From NCBI RefSeq assembly GCF_009761395.1, contig NZ_LEKN01000035.1:1-64000 (forward strand): a stretch of 64,000 bases of DNA, written 5' to 3'. This DNA comes from Ursidibacter maritimus (lineage in GTDB: Bacteria; Pseudomonadota; Gammaproteobacteria; Enterobacterales; Pasteurellaceae). This document shows, piece by piece, positions 19,314 through 28,904 of the stretch (position 1 is its first letter; every line of letters begins with the position of its first letter). The notes under the pieces were generated by a model. That model saw only the letters and a list, made by a program, of their open reading frames with translations. It was not told the origin of the DNA and did not search any database. The position numbers and the translations under genes are program-made.

Positions 19314-21002
19314 TTATTTCTCTAGTTTGCTCAATAATGTTTGTTTGATTGAGGTTAATGCGGAGAAACGAGAGTTTAACGCTTGTGATAAATGAGCAAT
19401 CTCATTATAGCCAAGGTAAGTGGAGTTTGTTGGCTGAGTCACTTGATGAATTTGTTTCACACTACTCAAAAACAGTTGTTGTTCTATCAGCTCTTGGTCT
19501 TTTAATTGTTGAGCTTCATCATTTAGCTTATTAGTATTGTTTTTTAGATTATGCATTGCCTTGTTAAGAGCAATCGCTTGAATAATCGCATAATCATTGG
19601 CGTTTTGCATTTTTTCAATTAGTTGATTTTTCTGCCCCTGATTGAGATGGGGGAGTGCATTTATTTTGGCAACATCTGCATCCATTTCATTAGGCAACTC
19701 CCATTCTAATGCTTTGGCTTGGATAGTATCCATATAGTCGGATAAATTTTTGATGCGAATATCACCATCATCTTCAAATGCGACAAATAAATTCCCATCT
19801 TTGTAAGCAAGGGAAGAGTAGCCTGAACCATCGGCATTACCAAGTCCTGGTCTAATAATTCCGAGTTTAAATTTATGTTTGGGTTTTTTCGCATCTAGCA
19901 TCCAGAGTGCAATGTTACCTCTTTTGTCATCGTCTTGATTGGTGATACCATCAGGTTTTGAAACTAATAATACTTTTCTTCCATTTGGTAATGTGACATA
20001 GATTGATGAACCTTGAGAGGGTTTTGCCAAAGTTTTACTGAATTTATCGACTGGATTGTAAGGTTGCCAACTTTTTCCAAGATCTTCACTGTAATATGCC
20101 CATCTCGCTTTGCTGTGATGATCTTCTCTGCCTGTCATTACTAACTTGCCCTCTTCCACCTCAAACACCATATTTTCCAAAGATGCATTATTGGGTGACA
20201 GTGCGTCATTGATTTCAGGCATATCCCAAGTTTTTCCGTTATCTTTGGAATACAGAATAGTCGTGGCAATTTTTCCATTTGAGTGTGCTGTTTGTATAGG
20301 AAACACTAGCGTACCATCTCGCATTACAATACCTGAGCCAACACCACCTAGAAAGGCAACGACGGAATGGTTATCTTTTTTTACCTTTGAAAAAATATGG
20401 TAATTATGTGTTTTACTGAATTCTGCGTTTTTTTTCCAATTCAAACCGCCATCGGTAGATTGATAGATGGTCGCAGACCATTGATTATTTTCAAAGTAAT
20501 CATTCCCATATTTTGCCCAATTATGCGTTCCAGTACTCCAATTACCATGCAGAGCGTACAATGTGTCATCAATGGGATTATATAATATCGTGCTATCCAT
20601 TGCTCTGCGGCGAGGATGATCACTGTGATTAACTGTCCAAGCGGTTCGTTTTATCCAAGAATATCCACCATCGCTCGAAATGGCAATTCCAGGGTCGATT
20701 CTGTCTTGATCGAAAGCACTATTCCATCTTAAATCAAACATAACGACGATTTTATTATCGTCAGTAATGGTCATTGCAGGGATGCGACTGTAATGCAAAG
20801 CTTTTGTTCCGCCCATTTCTCCATTTGGGCCAATACCCGGCCAAGGTTCGCCTACAACGTTCTCTGTAAATTTATTTTTACCTGCAATTTTTCTGATATT
20901 GGTTAGGTTTTCATTGAGATCGCTTTTCCAAAATGGTGTGTTTAAATGGGTGAATATAGCAATAAAAATGATGATTGGAATAAATAACTTAAGTGTTTTC
21001 AT
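19314..21002 (-). CDS. nanH: Exo-alpha-sialidase (neuraminidase), exported
   Basis: 562-residue GH33-type sialidase that cleaves terminal sialic acid from glycoconjugates. The N-terminal hydrophobic stretch (residues 4-20) is a signal peptide or anchor. The catalytic arginine motif is YSRIP (71-75, Arg73), and four Asp-boxes of the S-x-D-x-G-x-x-W type occur at about 109-116, 182-189, 252-259 and 305-312, giving the six-bladed propeller. The propeller ends near residue 430. A further ~130 residues follow: a segment at about 448-489 resembling a GA/FIVAR three-helix module, then predicted coiled coil, and no beta-barrel. Whether the protein is secreted or membrane-held is unclear. The sugar could feed the NeuA/GT52 pathway at 3-5.7 kb. 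Confidence 0.92.
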   Translation of the reverse strand: MKTLKLFIPIIIFIAIFTHLNTPFWKSDLNENLTNIRKIAGKNKFTENVVGEPWPGIGPNGEMGGTKALHYSRIPAMTITDDNKIVVMFDLRWNSAFDQDRIDPGIAISSDGGYSWIKRTAWTVNHSDHPRRRAMDSTILYNPIDDTLYALHGNWSTGTHNWAKYGNDYFENNQWSATIYQSTDGGLNWKKNAEFSKTHNYHIFSKVKKDNHSVVAFLGGVGSGIVMRDGTLVFPIQTAHSNGKIATTILYSKDNGKTWDMPEINDALSPNNASLENMVFEVEEGKLVMTGREDHHSKARWAYYSEDLGKSWQPYNPVDKFSKTLAKPSQGSSIYVTLPNGRKVLLVSKPDGITNQDDDKRGNIALWMLDAKKPKHKFKLGIIRPGLGNADGSGYSSLAYKDGNLFVAFEDDGDIRIKNLSDYMDTIQAKALEWELPNEMDADVAKINALPHLNQGQKNQLIEKMQNANDYAIIQAIALNKAMHNLKNNTNKLNDEAQQLKDQELIEQQLFLSSVKQIHQVTQPTNSTYLGYNEIAHLSQALNSRFSALTSIKQTLLSKLEK

Positions 21003-21125
21003 ACATCAGTTTGTTAAATCGTGCGAGTCAAGAACTTATTCAAATGAAATTTATACGAATTATTATTTATTAAAACAGAAAATAGTAAAAATAGCTACGT
21101 ACATATGAGGTATCCGAAATTGTTA

Positions 21126-21142
21126 TTGATAATGATTATCAA
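21126..21142. promoter_or_regulatory. Candidate Fur box between sialidase and catalase genes
   Basis: TTGATAATGATTATCAA is a near-perfect palindrome matching the GATAAT-type Fur consensus. It sits in the divergent region, 124 bp upstream of the sialidase ATG and a similar distance upstream of the catalase ATG, so either or both genes could respond to iron. Confidence 0.6.
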
Positions 21143-21162
21143 AAGCTATTGATTTTTTGTTT

Positions 21163-21190
21163 TTGATAGTTATATTTTATCGAATTAATA
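21163..21190 (+). promoter_or_regulatory. Catalase promoter with OxyR-like half site
   Basis: TTGATA (21163-21168) and TTAATA (21185-21190) with 16-bp spacing form a sigma-70 promoter upstream of the catalase gene. Overlapping it, GATAG-N7-TTATC (21165-21181) resembles one OxyR dimer half (ATAG-N7-CTAT); a second site at the required 22-bp spacing is not evident, so OxyR control is only suggested. Confidence 0.4.
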
Positions 21191-21265
21191 GATTGAGAAA
21201 TAAAAGGGGCTACGTATAATCCGCTTTGCAAATTATTTAACCCTATTTTTGAGGAGTACCTTATT

Positions 21266-22714
21266 ATGTCAAAATGTCCTTTTGATCACGGATCAAAAAC
21301 ATTAACTAACGCAGCTGGTGCACCAGTTGTTGATAACGATAACACTATGTCTGCTGGTCCACGGGGTCCATTACTATTACAAGATGTTTGGTTTCAAGAA
21401 AAATTAGCACACTTTGCTCGTGAGCGTATTCCTGAGCGTGTTGTTCACGCTAAAGGTTCTGCGGCTTATGGTACATTTAAAGTGACTGCAGATATTACCA
21501 AATACACTAAAGCAGCAGTATTCAAACCAGGTGCAGAAACTGAAGTATTATTACGTTTCTCAACTGTAGCAGGTGAGCGTGGTGCAGCAGATGCAGAGCG
21601 TGATGTACGTGGTTTTTCATTAAAATTCTACACAGAACAAGGTAACTGGGACTTAGTGGGTAATAATACACCAGTATTCTTTATTCGTGATCCATTAAAA
21701 TTCCCTGATTTCATTCACACACAAAAACGTAATCCACAAACTAACTTGCGTGATGCGGATGCGGCATGGGATTTCTGGTCACGTCACCCTGAGTCAATGC
21801 ACCAAATTATGACATTGTTCTCAGATCGTGGTATTCCTGCAACATTACGTCATATGAACGGTTATGGTAGCCATACATATAGCTTTGTAAATGCTGCAAA
21901 TGAGCGTTTCTGGGTTAAATTCCACTTCAAAACGCAACAAGGCCACAAATTCTTCACTAACGAGGAAGCAGCGAAAGTTGTGGGTGAAAACCGTGAATCA
22001 AGCCAACAAGATTTATATGAAGCAATCGAACGTGGTGAATTCCCTCGCTGGACTGTTCAAGTGCAAATTATGCCAGAAGCTGATGCTCACAAACATAACT
22101 ATGCTTTTGACTTAACAAAAGTATGGCCACATGCAGATTACCCAGTTATTGAAGTTGGTGTGTTAGAGTTAAATCGTAACCCAGTGAACTACTTTGCAGA
22201 AGTAGAGCAAGCTGCATTTGCTCCATCTAACATCGTTCCTGGAATTGGTTTCTCTCCAGACCGTATGTTACAAGGTCGTTTGTTCTCTTATCAAGATGCA
22301 CAACGTTACCGTTTAGGTGTAAACCATCACCAAATTCCTGTAAATGCACCAAAATGCCCATATCACACAACTCATCGTGATGGTGCAATGCGTGTAGATG
22401 CAAATGGTGGCAACAACCCTAACTATGCACCAAACCGTTTTGATACTTATGTTCCAACACACGATCAATTACCATTACAAATTGAACGTGAAGCGGCACA
22501 CTTTGACTTCCGTGAGTATGATGAAGATTACTATTCACAACCAGCAGCACTTTACAACATCTTCACGGCTGAAGAGAAAGATCGCTTAGCAGGTAACTTT
22601 GCGGCAGGTTTATCAGGTGTAACCGTACCTGAAATTGTAGAAAGACAATTAGCTCACTTTGAAAAAGTTAGCACCGAATTAGCGAATGCAATTCGTCAAA
22701 AACTTGCAAAATAG
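21266..22714 (+). CDS. katA: Clade-3 type haem catalase
   Basis: 482-residue monofunctional catalase, the small-subunit type found in Pasteurellaceae (H. influenzae HktE). Catalytic His61 lies in [16 protein letters not shown], distal Asn134 in [11 protein letters not shown], and the proximal haem-ligand tyrosine in [14 protein letters not shown]. It decomposes hydrogen peroxide in the cytoplasm. A strong SD (GAGGAG) and a neat terminator frame it, so it is monocistronic. The C-terminal end (KLAK) shows no fusion. Confidence 0.97.
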   Translation: MSKCPFDHGSKTLTNAAGAPVVDNDNTMSAGPRGPLLLQDVWFQEKLAHFARERIPERVVHAKGSAAYGTFKVTADITKYTKAAVFKPGAETEVLLRFSTVAGERGAADAERDVRGFSLKFYTEQGNWDLVGNNTPVFFIRDPLKFPDFIHTQKRNPQTNLRDADAAWDFWSRHPESMHQIMTLFSDRGIPATLRHMNGYGSHTYSFVNAANERFWVKFHFKTQQGHKFFTNEEAAKVVGENRESSQQDLYEAIERGEFPRWTVQVQIMPEADAHKHNYAFDLTKVWPHADYPVIEVGVLELNRNPVNYFAEVEQAAFAPSNIVPGIGFSPDRMLQGRLFSYQDAQRYRLGVNHHQIPVNAPKCPYHTTHRDGAMRVDANGGNNPNYAPNRFDTYVPTHDQLPLQIEREAAHFDFREYDEDYYSQPAALYNIFTAEEKDRLAGNFAAGLSGVTVPEIVERQLAHFEKVSTELANAIRQKLAK

Positions 22715-22759
22715 TTTAGACATATTTTCTCCTTAGCGTGCATTCGCTATCCTTTAAAG

Positions 22760-22785
22760 CCCTACCTTATGGTAGGGTTTTTTTT
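22760..22785 (+). terminator. Catalase terminator
   Basis: CCCTACC-ttat-GGTAGGG followed by eight T residues, about 45 bp after the stop codon. Confidence 0.9.
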
Positions 22786-22875
22786 ATCTGAGATTCTCTT
22801 TATCGGGAATTAATAGGGAAGAGATTAAATCCTTTCTGAATAATCCAAGAATCTAATCTCTTTTAATGCGATGAC

Positions 22876-24639
22876 CTAACGAGCGATAGGATTTACTTTC
22901 GCTTTTTGCAGTTTGCGGTAAGCATTTAGCAGTTTTTGGTGTGCTTTTAGGCTTTCAAGTGATTCATCGGCACCCTGTAAACCATTGAATGGATTACCGC
23001 CTTGTACTGCTGACCAAGCAAAATCAACCGCATCTTTGCCATACATTTTCTCAAATACATTGCGATATTGTTTAGGCTCACGACTTTTATCTAAGAACAG
23101 TTCAATACTGCTAATTAGGCAGCGGTAATAGTTATTACGTTCTGCACTGAATACGGTTGCATTCATATTTGCCGTCCAGTTAGCCCAATCAAGTGCTTCT
23201 TCTAAATTACCTAATGCAAGATGGAGCATTGATTTTAATTCACCAATACGCAAGGTTTGCATTGCAGAGCCTTTTTCTGCCACGATGCCTAAAAACTCAC
23301 GCACACGAGTCATATCATCAATACTTTGTTCATCTAATTCATCGAGCAGTTCTTGATAAGTTTCTTTATCGTGGTGGAAATAAGGGAGATCAAGCAGAAT
23401 TTCACGCCAATCCATTCCCATATTGTTATTGGCATAGATTAGGTCATCAGATGGATAAATATTTGACATACTTGGTGCAAGAATACGGCAGGCATATACA
23501 CCTAAATGTTCGTAATCCATAATATAAACAGGTTGTTCATATTTGTTGAAGATTGCGATTAAGTTGCTAAATTCTTGTTCAGTTGTACCAGAGAAATCCC
23601 AATGTACGAAATCATAGTCCGCTTCAGATTTGAAAAGATCCCAAGAAATCAGACCGCTTGAGTCGATAAAGTGTGTTTCAAGATTTGCGTGATCGGCTAC
23701 ATCGTCATTGTTGAATGATGGCGGAGCGAAAACGTCTAAATCTTTTAAGCTACGTCCTTGTAATAATTCGGTAACGGTACGTTCAAATGCAACTTGGAAA
23801 TTTGGGTGAGCACCGAAAGAGGCGAAACAAGTCCCGTTATTTGGATTGAGTAGAATGACACAAATTACAGGGAATTCACCGCCTAATGAGGCGTCATAGC
23901 AGAGAATCGGGAAACCCTCTTGCTCTAATTTTTCAATAGAGGCTTTGATAGTTGGATAGCCATCAATAACGCTTTGTGGAATTTCAGGTAAGCTAATCGC
24001 TTCAGTGATAATACGATTTTTTACAAAACGCTCAAAAACTTCAGATAAACCTTGAACTCGAGCTTCATTTTTGGTGTTACCCGCAGACATTCCATTTGAA
24101 ACGAATAAGTTCGCAACAATACTTTGTGGAATATAAACGGTTTGATTGTCAGATTGGCGAGTGTACGGTAAAGCAACGATACCACGATCATAATTACCTG
24201 ATTGTAAATCAACGAGAAGATCTGGCGTTAGATCACCGTTAGGATCGAAGTAATCCAGTAAGAAGTCATCTAAAATCCCTTCAGGTAATTGTTCTTCATC
24301 TTCAATCGGGAACCATTTTTCTGATGGATAATGCACAAATTCGCCATTCGCAATTTCTTGACCTAAATAGAAATCTGCCCAGAAGTAGTTAGTTGATAAA
24401 CGCTCAAAGTATTCGCCTAAAGCAGATGCTAAAGCGGCTTTTTTACTTGCCCCTTTACCGTTTGAGAAACATTGAGGACAGTCTGCATCACGAATATGCA
24501 CTGACCATACGTTTGGAACAGGATTTAACCAAGAGGCTTCTTCAATGTTAAAGCCTAAGGTTTTTAGTTTATGTTGAAAGTTTGCGATACTATCTTCAAG
24601 GGCGGCATCTTTACCCATAATAAAGGTTTGTTCAGTCAT
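22876..24639 (-). CDS. ycaO: YcaO-domain protein (E. coli YcaO type)
   Basis: 587 residues, nearly the same length as E. coli YcaO (586). The YcaO ATP-binding fold is recognisable: GKGASKKAALASALGEYFERLS, SNGMSAGNTKNEARVQGLSEVFERFVKNRI and FGAHPNFQVAFERTVTELLQGR hold the conserved Glu residues that bind ATP-Mg. The last third is a helical, TPR-like region (LGNLEEALDWANWTANM). Stand-alone YcaO in proteobacteria is linked genetically to RimO beta-methylthiolation of ribosomal protein S12. No precursor peptide or dehydrogenase gene lies nearby, so a RiPP cluster is unlikely. Confidence 0.93.
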   Translation of the reverse strand: MTEQTFIMGKDAALEDSIANFQHKLKTLGFNIEEASWLNPVPNVWSVHIRDADCPQCFSNGKGASKKAALASALGEYFERLSTNYFWADFYLGQEIANGEFVHYPSEKWFPIEDEEQLPEGILDDFLLDYFDPNGDLTPDLLVDLQSGNYDRGIVALPYTRQSDNQTVYIPQSIVANLFVSNGMSAGNTKNEARVQGLSEVFERFVKNRIITEAISLPEIPQSVIDGYPTIKASIEKLEQEGFPILCYDASLGGEFPVICVILLNPNNGTCFASFGAHPNFQVAFERTVTELLQGRSLKDLDVFAPPSFNNDDVADHANLETHFIDSSGLISWDLFKSEADYDFVHWDFSGTTEQEFSNLIAIFNKYEQPVYIMDYEHLGVYACRILAPSMSNIYPSDDLIYANNNMGMDWREILLDLPYFHHDKETYQELLDELDEQSIDDMTRVREFLGIVAEKGSAMQTLRIGELKSMLHLALGNLEEALDWANWTANMNATVFSAERNNYYRCLISSIELFLDKSREPKQYRNVFEKMYGKDAVDFAWSAVQGGNPFNGLQGADESLESLKAHQKLLNAYRKLQKAKVNPIAR

Positions 24640-24851
24640 AATCTACCTAGCTACTATTATTTACTATTATTGAAAAGGACTTATTCTAGCAAGAATTAAT
24701 ACATAGAAGTTAAATTTGAGCGATTTTCTTAGAAATTTGTAAAAATGCAGCCAGAAATCACCGCTTTATTTGATCTTGTTTTTTGTTTTCTTATCTTGTC
24801 GGTGTTAAACTTCATTAAGTTTGGTTTAACTAACTCAATGAGAAAAGTACG

Positions 24852-26327
24852 ATGAGTAGTGCAGAATTATTAGTTAATGTAACTCCAAGTGAAACAAGGG
24901 TTGCATTGGTTGAAAATGGTGTTTTAAAAGAAGTACATATAGAACGAGAAGCAAAGCGGGGGATTGTGGGTAATATTTATAAAGGGAAAATTACTCGGGT
25001 ATTACCAGGAATGCAATCTGCTTTTGTGGATATCGGTTTAGAAAAAGCCGCGTTTTTGCACGCATCTGATATTGTTTCACACACTGAATGTGTCGATGAA
25101 AACGAAAAGAAACAATTTGTGGTGAAAAACATCAGTGAGTTAGTGCGAGAAGGGCAAGATATTATTGTTCAAGTGGTTAAAGATCCACTCGGTACAAAAG
25201 GGGCTAGACTCACTACGGATATTACACTGCCTTCACGTTATCTCGTGTTTATGCCTGAAAATAGCCACGTTGGTGTATCGCAACGAATCGAAAGTGAAGC
25301 TGAGAGAGAGCGTTTAAAAGCATTGGTTGAGCCTTATTGTGATGAATTAGGTGGATTTATTGTTCGTACCGCCGCGGAAGAAGTGAGCGAAGAAAGTTTG
25401 CAACAAGATGTCGCTTTTTTGAAACGATTATGGCGGAAAATATTAGAGAGAAAAGCAAAATATCAGACTAAATCAATGCTATATGGTGAGCTGGCTTTGG
25501 CTCAGCGAGTATTGCGAGATTTTGTGGGTACTCATATCAAATCAATTCAAATTGATTCCAAAATGACCTACGAGCAAGTTAAAGAGTTTCTGTCGGAATT
25601 TATGCCTGAATTAACCGATAACGTGAGTTTATATACGGGAACTCAACCTTTATTTGATGTGTATCGAGTTGAAGATAGTATTCAAAAGGCATTAGATAAG
25701 CGGGTAGATTTAAAATCGGGCGGTTATTTAATCATTGAACAGACAGAGGCAATGACCACGATTGATATCAACACTGGGGCATTTGTCGGGCATCGTAATT
25801 TAGCCCATACTATTTTTAATACTAATATCGAAGCGACTCAAGCAATCGCACATCAGTTACAACTTCGTAATTTAGGTGGCATCATCATTATTGATTTTAT
25901 TGATATGCAAGATGAAGAGCATCGCCAGCGAGTGTTAGATTCTTTACAAGAAGCCTTAAAAGGCGACCGAGTGAAAACGAATGTCAATGGCTTTACGCAA
26001 CTCGGTTTAGTTGAAATGACTCGAAAACGCACGAGAGAGAGCTTAGAGCGAGTATTATGCTGTGATTGTGCATCTTGTAAAGGACGTGGCACGATTAAAA
26101 CGGTTGAAACTGTTTGCTATGAAATTTTACGTGAAGTTGTTCGAGTTCATCACCTTTATCGTTCAGAACGCTATGTCGTTTATGCTTCTCGTAATGTTGG
26201 CGAATATTTAATTAACGAAGAATCGCACGCCTTATTAGCAGAGTTGGAAGTCTTTTTAGGCAAGAAAGTCGAAATTAAAATTGAGCCTTACTATAACCAA
26301 GATCAGTTTGATGTGGTACTGATGTAA
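24852..26327 (+). CDS. rng: Ribonuclease G
   Basis: 491-residue RNase E/G family endoribonuclease that matures the 5' end of 16S rRNA and decays some mRNAs. The S1 RNA-binding domain is near the N-terminus (GNIYKGKITRVLPGMQSAFVDIGLEKAAFLH); DNase I-like catalytic-site motifs IDINTG and IIIDFIDM supply the metal-binding Asp residues. The Zn-link region reads CDCASCKGRGT. It lacks the long C-terminal scaffold of RNase E. Single gene here. Confidence 0.95.
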   Translation: MSSAELLVNVTPSETRVALVENGVLKEVHIEREAKRGIVGNIYKGKITRVLPGMQSAFVDIGLEKAAFLHASDIVSHTECVDENEKKQFVVKNISELVREGQDIIVQVVKDPLGTKGARLTTDITLPSRYLVFMPENSHVGVSQRIESEAERERLKALVEPYCDELGGFIVRTAAEEVSEESLQQDVAFLKRLWRKILERKAKYQTKSMLYGELALAQRVLRDFVGTHIKSIQIDSKMTYEQVKEFLSEFMPELTDNVSLYTGTQPLFDVYRVEDSIQKALDKRVDLKSGGYLIIEQTEAMTTIDINTGAFVGHRNLAHTIFNTNIEATQAIAHQLQLRNLGGIIIIDFIDMQDEEHRQRVLDSLQEALKGDRVKTNVNGFTQLGLVEMTRKRTRESLERVLCCDCASCKGRGTIKTVETVCYEILREVVRVHHLYRSERYVVYASRNVGEYLINEESHALLAELEVFLGKKVEIKIEPYYNQDQFDVVLM

Positions 26328-26416
26328 GCGGTGAGATCACTCTTCTTTTTGGCAAAATTGGGACTGTTAGCTTAAAAAATCATCAATTTGGCTATAAAAG
26401 GCTTGCAAAATGTAGG

Positions 26417-26455
26417 GGGGCATTTAGAATGCCCCGGTCTTTGATTTTTAAAGAC
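26417..26455 (+). other. Two hairpins upstream of potD
   Basis: GGGGCATT-tag-AATGCCCC (26417-26435) is followed directly by GTCTTT-gattttt-AAAGAC (26437-26455). They lie between the rng stop and potD start. The first could be a weak rng terminator; the second falls in the likely potD leader. Confidence 0.5.
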
Positions 26456-26513
26456 TTGTAAAAATTTGGAGAAATCCAACCGCTTCTTTTACTCATTATT
26501 GGAGAAAACTTAA

Positions 26514-27551
26514 ATGAAAAAATGGGCTGTGGCTTTAACATCTGGAATGGTTCTATTTGGTGCAAATGCAATGGCAAACCAAACAGTACATCTTTATACT
26601 TGGACTGAATACGTACCAGAAGGTTTATTAGATGAATTTACTAAACAAACAGGGATTAAAGTTGAAGTTTCAAGTCTTGAATCAAATGAAACAATGTATG
26701 CGAAATTAAAGATTCAAGGTAAAGATGGTGGTTACGATGTTATCGCACCAAGTAACTACTTTGTATCAAAAATGGCTCGTGAAGGAATGTTAAAAGAGTT
26801 AGATCACAGCCAATTACCTGTGATCAAAGAGCTTAACCCAGACTGGTTAGACAAACCTTACGATAAAGGTAATAAATATTCACTACCACAATTATTAGGT
26901 GCACCAGGTATTGCATTTAATACAAATGACTACAAAGGTGAAAATTTCACTGCGTGGGGTGATTTATGGAAACCTGAATTTAAAGATAAAGTACAATTAT
27001 TAGATGATGCTCGTGAAGTATTTAATATTGCTTTATTAAAATTAGGTAAAAATCCAAATACGACAGATCCAGCGGAAATCAAAGCTGCTTATGAAGAGTT
27101 GTTAAAATTACGCCCAAATGTATTAGCGTTCAGCTCGGATAACCCTGCAAACTCATTTATTTCAGGTGAAGTCAGCGTAGGTCAATTATGGAATGGTTCT
27201 GTGCGTATTGCGAAAAAAGAACAAGCACCAGTTGATATGGTTTTCCCAAAAGAAGGTCCAGTGCTTTGGGTTGATACCTTAGCAATTCCTGCAAATGCGA
27301 AAAATCCAGAAGCAGCACATAAGCTAATCAACTATTTATTAAGTGCACCTGTTGCAGAAAAATTAACGTTAGCAATTGGTTACCCAACATCAAATGTAAA
27401 AGCGTTAGAAGTATTGCCAAAAGAGATCACAAGTGATCCATCAATCTATCCAACTGCAGAAGTATTACAAAAAAGCCAGTGGCAAGACGATGTTGGTGAA
27501 GCGATTGAGCTTTACGAAAAATATTACCAAGAGTTAAAAGCTGCGAAGTAA
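26514..27551 (+). CDS. potD: Spermidine/putrescine-binding periplasmic protein
   Basis: 345-residue solute-binding protein with a cleaved signal peptide (MKKWAVALTSGMVLFGANAMA). It matches PotD: VHLYTWTEYVPEGLLDEFTKQTG, YDVIAPSNYFVSKMAREGML, and LLDDAREVFNIALLKLG with the acidic and aromatic residues that hold the polyamine. No potABC permease or ATPase genes adjoin it, so it is an orphan binding protein, probably a partner of a PotABC system elsewhere; Pasteurellaceae commonly carry potD paralogues. Flanked by hairpins upstream and a strong terminator downstream. Confidence 0.93.
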   Translation: MKKWAVALTSGMVLFGANAMANQTVHLYTWTEYVPEGLLDEFTKQTGIKVEVSSLESNETMYAKLKIQGKDGGYDVIAPSNYFVSKMAREGMLKELDHSQLPVIKELNPDWLDKPYDKGNKYSLPQLLGAPGIAFNTNDYKGENFTAWGDLWKPEFKDKVQLLDDAREVFNIALLKLGKNPNTTDPAEIKAAYEELLKLRPNVLAFSSDNPANSFISGEVSVGQLWNGSVRIAKKEQAPVDMVFPKEGPVLWVDTLAIPANAKNPEAAHKLINYLLSAPVAEKLTLAIGYPTSNVKALEVLPKEITSDPSIYPTAEVLQKSQWQDDVGEAIELYEKYYQELKAAK

Positions 27552-27571
27552 TTTTTCATTTTCGTATCAGT

Positions 27572-27602
27572 AAGCCCCGTATTATCGGGGCTTTATTTTT
27601 TC
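27572..27602 (+). terminator. potD terminator
   Basis: AAGCCCCG-tattat-CGGGGCTT followed by TATTTTTTCC. Confidence 0.92.
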
Positions 27603-27701
27603 CTATTGGAACTTTTATCAATTTTTCCTTTCTATGTTGCGGTTGGTAATATGGCAGATAAATTTGAAATATAGTTAAGCAGAAAGCCATACAACAATTA
27701 T

Positions 27702-27730
27702 TTCAAAATTGAACTACTATAATGTATAAT
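27702..27730 (+). promoter_or_regulatory. Promoter of the lptCAB operon
   Basis: TTCAAA (27702-27707), 17-bp spacer and TATAAT (27725-27730); a second TATAAT overlaps at 27718-27723. The lptC ATG is about 30 bp further on. Confidence 0.6.
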
Positions 27731-27761
27731 CGCACGCTATCTTTGCAGAAATTGAGAGAAT

Positions 27762-28367
27762 ATGAATATCCGTTTAAATCTACTTTTACTATTGATTGTC
27801 GCTATTTTAGGTGGTTGGTATTTTAGCCAACAAGAGAGCAATAATGCTGATTTAGCACAATTGGTTAAGCGTGAAGGTGCGCCGGAATATGTTGGAAATA
27901 AAATGGAAACTACCGTTTATGACTTAAATGGAAAACCGCAATATTTTGCTGAAGCTGAAGAAATTAAACGCTATGAAAGCACAGAACGGACGGAGTTCTT
28001 CAAACCATTACTTGATTTATTTGATGTTGAAACAGCACTTAAACAATGGAAAGTCACGGCTGACCATGCCGAAATAACCAAAGAGAGAATACTGAATTTA
28101 AAAGGCAATATAAAAATTGAGAGCTTAGATGCCACATCTCGTTTAACCTATATCGAAACAGATACGCTATCAGTTAATCTATCTACTTACGATATTTCTA
28201 CCGAAAGTGTTGTAAAATCAAAAGGTATGGGATTTATCACAACTGGAACAGGCTTGGTCGGAAATTTAAAAAAACAGGTGGCAACCTTAAAGAAGGATGT
28301 CAAAACCTATATTGAGCCGACTGTCATCAAGAATAGCGAAGCGATAGATGCTTCCAAAAATCAATAA
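27762..28367 (+). CDS. lptC: LPS export system protein LptC
   Basis: 201-residue bitopic inner-membrane protein: one N-terminal helix (LLLLLIVAILGGWYF) then a periplasmic beta-jellyroll (PEYVGNKMETTVYDLNGKPQYFAEAEEIKRYE). It receives lipopolysaccharide from LptBFG and passes it to LptA across the periplasmic bridge. First gene of lptC-lptA-lptB; lptA starts 9 bp after the stop. Confidence 0.93.
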   Translation: MNIRLNLLLLLIVAILGGWYFSQQESNNADLAQLVKREGAPEYVGNKMETTVYDLNGKPQYFAEAEEIKRYESTERTEFFKPLLDLFDVETALKQWKVTADHAEITKERILNLKGNIKIESLDATSRLTYIETDTLSVNLSTYDISTESVVKSKGMGFITTGTGLVGNLKKQVATLKKDVKTYIEPTVIKNSEAIDASKNQ

Positions 28368-28376
28368 GGATAATGA

Positions 28377-28895
28377 ATGAAATTTGTAAAAAAATCCCTA
28401 TTTCTTACCGCTTTTTTAACGATGAGTATGTCTGCTTATGCGTTAAAAGGGGATACCGATCAGCCGATTAACATTGATTCGGGGAGTCAATCACTCGATA
28501 TGGATAATAATGTCGTTGTCTTCACAGATAATGTATTGATTACACAAGGTTCAATCAAAATTACGGCTAATAAAGTGACAATTACTCGTCAAGAAGGTAA
28601 AAAAGAAAAGATTGATGCAAATGGCTCACCTGTTACTTTCCAACAAACTTTAGATAATGGTAAACCAGTTAATGGTAAAGCAAGCAGTGTGAATTACGAT
28701 TTAGGGTCTGAATTTTTAACGCTTATTGGCAATGCGGAGCTAAAACAGCTAGATAGCTTTATTAAAGCGGAACGCATTACTTATGATGTGAAAAAACAAC
28801 AACTTAAAGCCACTAGTGGTGGTAAATCTCGTGTCAAAACGGTGTTAATTCCAACACAGTTGCAAGAAAATAAACAAAATTCAAAGAAGAAATAG
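28377..28895 (+). CDS. lptA: LPS transport periplasmic protein LptA
   Basis: 172 residues with signal peptide (SLFLTAFLTMSMSAYA). The OstA/LptA jellyroll is evident in DQPINIDSGSQSLDMDNNVVVFTDNVLITQGSIKITANKVTI. LptA oligomers form the periplasmic bridge for lipopolysaccharide transport. Part of lptCAB, 9-bp gaps on both sides. Its signal-peptide codons (CTTACCGCTTT) contain a USS-like sequence. Confidence 0.94.
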   Translation: MKFVKKSLFLTAFLTMSMSAYALKGDTDQPINIDSGSQSLDMDNNVVVFTDNVLITQGSIKITANKVTITRQEGKKEKIDANGSPVTFQQTLDNGKPVNGKASSVNYDLGSEFLTLIGNAELKQLDSFIKAERITYDVKKQQLKATSGGKSRVKTVLIPTQLQENKQNSKKK

Positions 28896-28904
28896 GTAAA
28901 GCTT

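Noticed and set aside
21134-21181. Full tandem OxyR binding site upstream of catalase
   Set aside because: Two ATAG/CTAT-like elements are present, but their centres are about 31 bp apart rather than 22, and the first overlaps the Fur-like palindrome.
22876-24639. YcaO as part of a RiPP (thiazole/oxazole peptide) cluster
   Set aside because: The neighbours are catalase and rng; there is no precursor peptide, dehydrogenase or protease. Length matches the stand-alone E. coli YcaO.
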